Of a DNA stretch of 64,000 nucleotides, positions 55,990-64,000 are shown one piece after another (position 1 is the first letter of the stretch; each line of letters opens with the position of its first letter). The stretch comes from Dugong dugon (Eukaryota; Chordata; Mammalia; Sirenia; Dugongidae). Location of the stretch: positions 170,139,624 through 170,203,623 of the forward strand of contig CM057461.1 of assembly GCA_030035585.1 (NCBI GenBank). Reading direction: 5' to 3'. The position numbers and the translations under genes are program-made. The notes beneath the pieces were generated by a model. It ran no database searches and was not told the origin of the DNA. It saw nothing but the letters and a program-made list of their open reading frames with translations.

Positions 55990-58195
55990 CAGAAGTCTGC
56001 CTCTGGATATCATCATGTAACCATGTCTCCCTCAAGTGTTCCTTCCATCCAAGTGGGGATGGACACAACCAAAAGGACAGAATCCTGCGATGTTCTCACG
56101 TTTGCAGAGTAGGTTGTATGAGCTGTTTTGTGCCTGCTTGCTTATGTGAATGTTTAATGAACGTTTCCACGTGGGGCAGAATTTGGCCTGAGATCTGCTG
56201 TCATTATAACCTGGTAGGAAGGTTATAAGAGAATAGTTAATCCTGACCCACCTCAAATTTCTTCAGAGGCTGGTGAGCTGTAACGTCTATAAATGGGTTA
56301 TGACTTTTGCCTTCTGGGGATTTGAAAGTAAAGCTATCTAAAATTACTTTCGTTTTATGGCCTCAATGCAGTAGGAATTTCCCCCAAAACAAGTTTACCA
56401 AAGACTGAACATTCTTTAAATTTCCTCTGACACAATTTTTCCTCTCATTTCCCTAATGAGAGATCCTTTAAAATTGTTCAGCTCAAGAAGTTTTGCCTGC
56501 TAAGAATGGTCTCAGACACTTAGCCACATCTTCCTTAATTCCAGGCTTCTGGAGGATGTCACTGGCTAAATCAGAGAAGCAGAGGCAACAGAGGCAACAG
56601 CTGGTAGTTAGCTCAATATCAATTCAGCAATCTCAAGAAAGGAAAGGAAAGGAAAAAAAATCCAAGCATTCTCTGAGTCCCCCTTTCTTATTTAAAATTC
56701 TTGACCCAGGCATCTCCTAATAACAAGCTGTATGCTCTTACCGCCTTCTCACCCCTGCTGGGTAATGCAATGGCCCCAAGAGTCCATGTAAAAACCCCCT
56801 CTCAAACAAGCACATCGAGAGACAAGGAAAATGGTGTTGAAAACAGTGGAGACCTGCAGAGAGAGGAGAGGAAAGAATAGAGAACAGGATAAGGGCAGAA
56901 ACCAGTAGGAGCACAGAAGGCAAAAGAACGAAGAGGGGAATGGGAAAGGGGAGCTCAGAAAGGGGGAGAGAAGCATATGGCAGGTATCAATTATTTACCA
57001 TTTATGTACAATAAAAAAATGCACTTTAACTACAGGAAGAGTACCAAATCCACTCAGTAACCGTTTAAAAGCATATGGAAATAAAACACAGCTATTTAAA
57101 GGACTCTGTAATAAATGTACAGTGCTCTTTGTAATGCCCCTGAAAGAAGACAAGTGTTAAGCCTTGGTAAATTACACCTAAAATAAGTGTAACATAAAAA
57201 TGAAATTAGGCACACAAATAACCTCACACTTAGGCATTTTTTAAAAGTCTGTTTCAAACAGTTAATTAGAAAAGCACTCAGGAGCATAACTTCTCCTATA
57301 TTCTCTTTTCTTAAGGATCGGTCTATCAAATGGCAAGAGCAAATATACATAGATCTAGAATGTATAGAAGGTCTGCATTATGTCCTTGGCCCTAAAAAAG
57401 GGTGGGAGGGGGAGAAGGAAGGAAGGAAATAAATAGAAGACGCTGTCGGAATTATTTCCTTAACTTATTAGAGAACTGAATGAAGCCCTTTAAGCAAGGG
57501 CACAAAAATATGTAGATGGTATCATAGGCTCTGTTTCCCAACTGCACACTTTAATAGCTTCAATGTTCTCTTCAAAATGCACTAAAGCAATCACAAAGCA
57601 CTATTTACCGCTTGTGCCCATTCTTCGTTAACATCTGCTTTATAATATAGTCCTGTTTCCAGTAAGGCAGGCTCAGCCTCTTCCAGCCTCAAGAGGGCAA
57701 GAATTAAAACAAGTTTTGCTAGAAGGGTGTTGTGCCCATTAAATACCAAATGAAAGGAAGGGGAATTTGGCTGCAGCATATTCTTTCCAGACTGCTGTGT
57801 TCTAGCATGCAAATTTCACACAGAAGTTCTAGATTTTGACTGTTTGAATGGAAGCCTCAGTCAACCTATAGGCAGTTCTGAAGATGAATGATCCCTCGAT
57901 GGTGTCCCAGTTGGGGTGAGTGGTCAGGCTCTCCACCTCATCAGTCAGTCACTGGATGCAGCTTCCCCGGGAAGGGGGTATGACCTTGTTCCAAGCTGCT
58001 CTCCTCATCTGAGACAACCCCAGATGCAGCCCAGCAGCTGGGGAAGTCAGACCTTCAGTCCTGAAGGGAAATCTGAGCAACACTTCTCTGCAACCACCCC
58101 AGAAAGCATACAGAAAAGGCTTTTGGTTTCATATATTCATTTAGGTAGTATGTGTTGCGTAGTTTCAATGAGCATGCCACCAATCTATGATTACT
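55990..58195. other. no gene seen; 2.2 kb without recognised repeats
   Basis: The longest repeat-free stretch in the window. Open frames (115 codons at 55881, 93 at 57916, 73 on minus at 57591-57812) show no domain. 57000-57350 is AT-rich with several homeodomain-like cores. Confidence 0.35.
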
Positions 58196-58199
58196 GATT

Positions 58200-58355
58200 A
58201 TTGCAATATTTCTAGCACGTCTTCAGGCACAGAACACAAAGGGTTTTATGCACATTGCCTCTCCCCAGTTTTCTAGGAGGCAGTCAATACTATAATAAGG
58301 ACTCACATGCCCATTTTACACACAGGAAAACTGACAATCAGTGAAAAGCAATCAG
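58200..58355 (-). repeat. MIR fragment, antisense
   Basis: tcttcaggcacagaacacaa, then gcccattttacacacaggaa. Confidence 0.65.
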
Positions 58356-58414
58356 TTGGTCTTTTCAGTATTTAAAGGAAAAAAAAGGGCATCTTAAGTT
58401 GATGATAGTAAACC

Positions 58415-58578
58415 TTGCCTAGTAAGAGCTCAGCTGCTAACGAGAAGGTTGGTAGTTCAAATCCACCAGTTGCTCCTTAGAAACCCTATGGGGCAGTTCT
58501 ACTCTGTCCTATAGGTTCTCTATGAGTTGGAATCAACTCGATGGCAACCGGTTTGGTTTTTGGTTGCACCTAACAAGA
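58415..58578 (+). mobile_element. AfroSINE, sense, first of a head-to-tail pair
   Basis: Degraded head gcctagtaagagctcagctg, tail aactcgatggcaaccggttt. After its own ggtttttggtt ending comes gcacctaacaag, which looks like an RTE-type terminus. Confidence 0.88.
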
Positions 58579-58812
58579 AGGAGCCTCAGTGGCAGGGTGG
58601 TTAAGAGCTCAGCTGCTAAGTGAATGTCAGCGGTTTGAATCTACCAGCTGCTTTGAGAGACAAAGATGTAGTAGTCTACTTCCCTAAAGATTACAGCCTT
58701 GGAAACCCTATGCGGCAGTTCTAATCTGTCCTATAGGGTCACTGTGAATTAGAATCGACTCCACGGCAGTGGTTTTTCTGTTTCTCTGTTTTTTGGGTTT
58801 TTTTGGTTTAGT
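58579..58812 (+). mobile_element. AfroSINE, sense, second of the pair
   Basis: Head aaggagcctcagtggcaggg directly follows the previous copy. It is the longer form with gtagtagtctacttccctaa, and the tail is cgactccacggcagtggttt with a long T/G end. Confidence 0.92.
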
Positions 58813-59089
58813 AATGTAGTCACTCAACTCTCTTGTGGTTAAGGATGGACATGAAAAGAAAAGATGTGACTAATGAGAAATTTCCTGGGACCTGTGTTTC
58901 TTTCCCCTTCTCCATCTTCTTTCTTCCTTTACAAATGCTAGAGGGCAAGAATTAGTCCATAAATTATACTCTGACCCCAGTTCCTAAATTTCATTAAAAA
59001 CATTTTTTTTCTCTCCCTTATCTGAAAATTTGTCTCTCAACTCTTACAAAGACACTCCTGGGTCTGTCTTATTACCCAATAAGTAACCT

Positions 59090-59690
59090 GCTACTATGCA
59101 CACTGACTGCAATCAAGCCTGGGCCGCCATCCTAACAATATACCCAAGTGTGCCACAGGCCGCCAGCACTCACCCTGTTGTGTCATTTCACTTAATTAAT
59201 AAGCGGAACCAAGATTTTAGAAAAGGAGGAAATTTGATTATGCAGCATTGTAATGGCACTCAAGTCTACTGTAAAGACTGAGTGGGGTCTGCCCCCTTAA
59301 AATCTCCATTTGCTCCGCCATTGTACCATGGAAATGTCAGCTCGGCTCCCCTCGCACTGACCTTTAGCTGCATCTCTCAGTAATACGAAACCATTAGTCA
59401 TGCCTGGGCCAGTGATGTGTCAATAACAGAATAATTATTGAAGAAAGCCTGAAGAGGTAGGACTGCAGCCTCAATTCAGCATTAGCTCGTCCTAAATTGG
59501 CACCATCACTTGCTGAATAAATGAATGGATGTCGAATAAATGGCCCCTTCCCACCTGGAGACCTAGAGACTGTTGATTCCATTAAATCAGCGGGTTGTTT
59601 GTAGCTGCTAAACACCTTTTTAGACCAATAAGTGCATGGCTTTTATTCCTGCTGACTGCAACCCACCTTTCTATAGTAGAACACATTTAC
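59090..59690. promoter_or_regulatory. Candidate deeply conserved regulatory block
   Basis: 600 bp without recognised repeats. It is dense in homeodomain-like cores (cacttaattaataagcgg, cagaataattattgaag, ccattaaatcagcg, gcattagctcg), an NK2-like cactcaag, and palindromic ccattgtaccatgg. No coding frame fits. Base composition and motif density resemble known vertebrate developmental enhancers. This is recognition of style, not proof. Confidence 0.4.
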
Positions 59691-59917
59691 TATAGTTAAT
59701 GGCTCTGGCATATTGAAAGGAAGTCAGTCAGCAGAGCTGTTTGAACACCTGCACCATGTGCAGAATGTTGGATGCAGGGAGGAAACTCTTCCCACTCACA
59801 GGAGATATAATCTTGAGACCTTGCAACTAGGGATGCCTTCAAACTCAGTGCTAGGCCTCTGATGGAAACCAAGCAGCAAGTTGCTAATAAATGAAAAGAG
59901 GGATAATGAGAGAGGCA

Positions 59918-60362
59918 GTATGGCTTAACAGGTAAAATCATGGATTCCAGAACTGGACCAAACCAGTTGCTCTCAAATTGACTCCAACTCATGGCAACCC
60001 GCTATGTGTCAGAGGAGGGTTTTCAACAACTGATTTCTTGGAAATAGATCACTAAGACTCTCTTTTGAGGTGTCCCTGAGTGAACTCCAACCTCCAAATT
60101 TTTGGTTAGCAGTCGAACACGTTAACTCTTTGCACCATCCAGAGACTCCCGAGCTGGACTACCAGGGTTCAGAATCCATCTCTGTGTGACCTGGAGTAGG
60201 TTACTTAATTTCCCCAGACCTAAGGTTCATCACCTATAAAATGGAGATGATACTAGTGCCTACCTCCAGGGGTGTCATGAGGATTAAATGAATTAACATA
60301 TAGAAAGCACTTAGATTGGTGCTCTGCATGTAGTAATCACTACGTAAGCATCATCTATTAGT
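59918..60362 (+). repeat. MIR SINE, sense, split by AfroSINE
   Basis: Left part gaggcagtatggcttaacag; right part agggttcagaatccatctct, ataaaatggagatgatacta and cactacgtaagcatcatcta. Removing the SINE restores a full-length MIR. Confidence 0.9.
59959..60151 (-). mobile_element. AfroSINE, antisense, inside MIR
   Basis: Tail accagttgctctcaaattga at left, head tttgcaccatccagagactc at right. Imperfect duplication gaactggac / gagctggac. Confidence 0.92.
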
Positions 60363-60467
60363 TTTTGCAGCATTGATCATGCCCAACAAATACTTCCTGA
60401 CCAGGTGTGACACTGTATCCACTGAAACAGAGAAACTGTCTAATACAAATCATGAGTTTTGGGTGTT

Positions 60468-62452
60468 CTTAGGTGCCGTCAAGTCGGTTCCAACTCACAG
60501 CGACCCTATGCACCACAGAACAAAACACTGCCCAGTCCTGTGCCATCCTCACAATTATTGCTATGTTTGAGCCCATTGCTACAGCCACTATGTCAATCCA
60601 TCTCTTTGAGGGTCTTCCTCTTTTTCACTGACCCTGTACCTTATCAAGCATGACGTCCTTCTCCAAGGACTGGTCCCTCCTGATAACATGTACAAAGTAC
60701 ATGAGACGAAGTCTCGCCATCCTCGCTTCTATTTTGGTTGTACTTCTTCCAAGACAGATTTGTTCATTCTTCTGGCGGTCCATGGTATATTCAATGTTCT
60801 TTGCCAATACCATAATTCAAATGTGTCAATTTTTCTTCGCTCTTCCTTATTCATTGTCCAGCTTTCGCATGCATATAAGGTAACTGAAAATAACCATGGC
60901 TTGGGTCAGGCACATCTTAGTCCTCAAAGTGACATCTTTGTTTTTCAATACTTTAAAGAGGTCTTTTGCAGCAGATTTGTCCAATGCAATATGTTGTTTG
61001 ATTTCTTGACTGCTACTTCTATGGGCACTGATTGAGGATCCAAGTAAATGAAATCCTTGACAACTTCAATCTTTTCCCTGCTCATCATGATGTTGCTTAT
61101 AGGTCCAGTTGTGAGGATTCTTGCTTTCTTTATTTTGAGATGTAATCCCTACTGAAGGCTGTAGTATTTGATCTTCATCAGTAAGTGCTTCAAGTCCTCC
61201 TTGATTACAGCAAGCAATGTTGTGTCATCTGCATATCAAAAGATGTTAAGGAGTCTTCCACCAATCCTGATGCCACATTCTTCTTCAGATAGGATAGATT
61301 TGATGCACTGAGCACTAATAACTGAAGACCAGACAAGTTGTGGGATGACATCAAGGACATCATACATGAAGAAAGCAAGAGGTCATTAAAAAGACAGGAA
61401 AGAAAAAAAGATCATAATGGATGTCAGAAGACACTCTGAAATTGGCTCTGGAATGTAGAATAGCTAAAGCGAATGGAAGAAATGATGAAGAAAGAGTTGA
61501 ACAGAAGATTCCAAAGGACAGCTCAAGAAGACAAAGTAAAGTATTATAATGAAATGTGCAAAGACCTGGAGTTAGAAAACCAAAAGGGAAGAACACACTC
61601 AGCATTTCTCAAGCTGCAAGAACTGACGAAAAATTCAAGACTTGAGTTCCAATTTTGAAAAATTCTATGGGCAAAATGTTGAACAATGCCGGAAGCATCA
61701 AAAGTTGATGGAAGGAGTACACAGAGTCACTGCAGCAAAAAGAATTGGTTGGTGTTCAACCATTTCAGTAGGTAGCATATGATCAACAACTGATGGTACT
61801 GAAGGAAGAAGTCCAAGCTTCACTGAAGGCATTGGCATAAAACAAGGCTCCAGGAATTGATGGAATATCAATTGAGATGTTTCAACAAAGGGATGCAGTG
61901 CTGGAAGTGCTCACTCATCTATGCCAAGAAATTTGGAAGACAGCTACCTGGCCAACTGACTGAAAGCGATCCATATTTCTGCTCATCCAAAGAAAGGTGA
62001 TCCAGTAGAATGTGGAAATTATCAAACAATATCATTAATATCACACGAAAGTAAAATTTTGCTGAAGGTCATTCAAAAGCGGTTGCAGCAGTGCTTCGAC
62101 AGGGAACTGATTTAGAAGAGGACTTGGAATGAGAGATATCGTTGCTAATGTCAGGTGGATCTTGGCTGAAAGCAGAGAATACCAGAAAGATGTTTACCTG
62201 TGTTTTACTGGCTATGCAAAGGCATTCCACTTTTGTGGATCATGACACATTATGGATAACATTGCAAAGAATGGGAATTCCAGAACACTTAATTGTGCTC
62301 ATACAGAACCTGTACATAGACCAAGAGGCAGTTGTTTGAATAGCACAAGGGATACTGCATGGTTTAAAATCAGGGAAGGTGTGTGTCAGGGTTTTATCCT
62401 TTCATGATACTTATTCATCTGTATGCTGAGCAAATAATCCAAGTTTTTGTAC
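60468..62452 (-). mobile_element. RTE1 copy with inverted 5' half (twin-primed)
   Basis: 60468-61290 is the RTE 3' end in minus orientation, from the tail (aggtgccgtcaagtcggttc) inward to ccacattcttcttca. 61296-62452 is the adjoining upstream RTE part in plus orientation, from taggatagatttgatgcact to gctgagcaaataatcc. Against the copy at 24988-28968, the two parts cover about 26940-28108 and 28124-28968 with only about 15 bases lost between them. Stops and an 18-base deletion near 62110 show it is dead. Confidence 0.88.
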
Positions 62453-62639
62453 AAGGTATAATTTAAGGTCTACAGAGCAATAGAGAAACAGCCTCTGTAC
62501 TCCAGAATTTATGCTTACTTTCCCTCTTGAAAATACTCTGTTGGCTCCTAATCCCACCTGGGCCTAGTTCTTCTCAAACTTACCTCTGATCATTCCAACT
62601 CACTCCTTCACGGGCCACTCTTCTCCATTCTTTCCCTTA

Positions 62640-62965
62640 ATTGTTAGGGTTCCTCAAGTTTACGCCCTCCCTTATTTTTCTTCTCATCTAACATGCAATC
62701 CTAGGCCATGTTTATCTCTGTACCAGGCCTCTACCTTAAACTTCTGATGCAGACATCCAGCTGGGTGCTGGATATGCCCCTGGGCTGACTGACAGACACC
62801 TCAGACTCCATACACTTGACTCCATACATACATCACCTTGCCACTTGGAGGTGCTGCCATCCACCAAGATGCCCCAGTAAGAACCTCAGAAGTCATTCAT
62901 CATCCTTCATATCCTATCATCCAGCAAGTCACATCAATTTTGTTTCCAAAATATTTCTTAAATTT
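62640..62965 (+). repeat. L2 LINE ORF2 C-terminal region, sense
   Basis: gatgcagacatccagctggg, then cctcagaagtcattcatcat and tttccaaaatatttcttaaa follow the L2 RT C-terminal order at low identity. Opposite orientation to the copy at 29540. Confidence 0.5.
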
Positions 62966-62974
62966 TTTTCCTCT

Positions 62975-64000
62975 CAACCTAGGTGCCCGTCAACAGACAA
63001 ATGGATAAATAAATTATGGCATATTCATACAATGGAATACGACACAATGATAAAGAACAATGATGAATCCATGAAACATCTTATAACATGGAGGAATCTG
63101 GAAGGTATTATGCTGAGTGAACTTAGTCAGTTGCAAAAGGACAAATATTGTATGAGACCACCATTACAAGAACTCAAGAAAAGGTTTAAACACAGAAGAC
63201 AACATTATTTGATGGTTACGAGGGTGGGGAGGGAGGGAGAGAGGTATTCACTAACTAGATAGTAGACAAGAATTATCTTAGGTGAAGGGAAGGACGGCAC
63301 ACACTACAGGGGAAGTCAGCACAACTGGACTAAACAAAAGCTAAGAAGTTTCCTGAACACAAACAAACACTTCAAGGGACACAGTAGCAGGGGCGGGGGT
63401 CTGGGGACCATGCTTTCAGGTGACATCTACGTCACTTGGCACAATAAAGTTTTTTAAGAGAATGTTCTGCATCCCACTTTGGTGAGTGGCGTCTGGGAAC
63501 TTAAAAGCTAGTGAGTGGCCATCTAAGATGCATAAATTTGTCCCAACCCACCTGGAATAAGGAGAATGAAGAAACTATGGACATATGGAGAGTATTAGCC
63601 CAAGAGACAGAAGGGGCCACATAAACTAGAGACTGCATCAGCCTGACACCAGAAGAACTAGATGGTGCCCGGCTACCACAATGACCACCCTGACAGGGAA
63701 CACAACAGAGAGTCCCTGACAGAGCAGGAGAAAAGTGGGGTGCAGAACTCAGATACTAGTAAAAAGATGAGACTTAATGGTTTGATTGAAACTGGAGGGA
63801 CCCTGGAAGACACAGCCCCCGGACTCTCTGTTAGACTAAAACTAAAACCATTCCCGAGACCACCTCTTCAGACAAAGATTAGACTGGACTCTGGGACATA
63901 AAATGATACTCAGGAAGAGTGTGCTTCTTAGCTCAAGTAGATACAGGAGACTAAATGGGCAGTTCCTGTCCAGAGGCAAGATGAGAAGTCAGAGAGGGTC
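62975..64000 (+). mobile_element. L1 3' end (ORF2 C-terminus and 3' UTR), runs off the window
   Basis: The ORF2 end is seen in frame (WHIHTMEYDTMIKNN, then EGIMLSELSQLQKDKY, about 63015-63160). The 3' UTR follows with ggtattcactaactagatag, acttggcacaataaagtttt, ggaacttaaaagctagtgag, agaactagatggtgcccggc and cggactctctgttagactaa. It is related to the 3' UTRs at 25290 and 54812 but of a different subfamily. The 3' tail lies beyond 64000. Confidence 0.85.

Noticed and set aside
57591-57812. Possible coding exon on the minus strand (Leu- and Glu-rich 73 codons)
   Set aside because: The peptide has an exon-like look, but I recognise no family, and the flanks show no convincing paired splice sites in frame.
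60468-62452. Two independent RTE insertions in opposite directions
   Set aside because: The two parts cover adjoining, nearly non-overlapping element segments with a 15-base gap. Chance would rarely give this, so one twin-primed insertion is the better explanation.
62816-63262. 148-codon open frame as a host gene
   Set aside because: Its first part is L2-derived sequence and its second is the L1 ORF2 C-terminus, joined by chance in the same frame.

Overview
The window is mammalian nuclear DNA with no host protein-coding gene, rRNA or functional tRNA gene that I can support. It comes from an afrotherian, most likely an elephant or another paenungulate. The main reason is about 27 copies or fragments of the tRNA-headed AfroSINE, a family confined to Afrotheria. 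A BovB-like RTE retrotransposon of the afrotherian RTE1 type also occurs, with a 3' end shared with those SINEs. Older repeats common to all placentals (L2, MIR, MLT1, MER5, Tigger, old L1) form the background. Long open frames in the window are retrotransposon remnants or frames across simple repeats. The sequence reads as intergenic or deep intronic.

Layout. 1-2.95 kb: MLT1 LTR, two AfroSINEs, a MIR and an LTR-like fragment. 2.95-10.26 kb: an old L1 split by a 1.16-kb block with short inverted ends, by AfroSINEs, and by an LTR-like element that itself carries two AfroSINEs. 10.3-22 kb: mostly single-copy-looking DNA with MIR, L2 and AfroSINE insertions, a 3' RTE fragment inserted in L2, and a solo MaLR-type LTR with a perfect 5-bp duplication. 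22-29 kb: L1 5'- and 3'-UTR remnants, then an L1 ORF2 piece split by a near-full-length RTE, which is itself split by another L1 3' end. 29-44 kb: MIR, L2, Tigger, an unusual tRNA-Gly/RTE composite SINE, an old L1 piece, ERVL-type LTR, MER5 and many AfroSINEs. 43.5-44.35 kb and 59.1-59.7 kb: repeat-free blocks that look like conserved regulatory DNA. 44-60 kb: sparse repeats, a long pyrimidine tract, compound microsatellite, another L1 3' end. 60.5-62.45 kb: an RTE copy with its 5' half inverted, matching twin priming. 62.6-64 kb: L2, then an L1 3' end that runs off the window.

How the parts relate: the clearest connected system is RTE plus its dependent SINEs. The autonomous RTE supplies endonuclease and reverse transcriptase. 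AfroSINEs carry its 3' tail and, by my reading, also a stretch of its 5' leader, behind a tRNA-Asn-like promoter head. A second composite at 35.94 kb has the same plan with a tRNA-Gly head. Coordinates of old repeats are accurate to roughly 10-30 bases, because edges were judged by eye and family names come from memory of consensus sequences.
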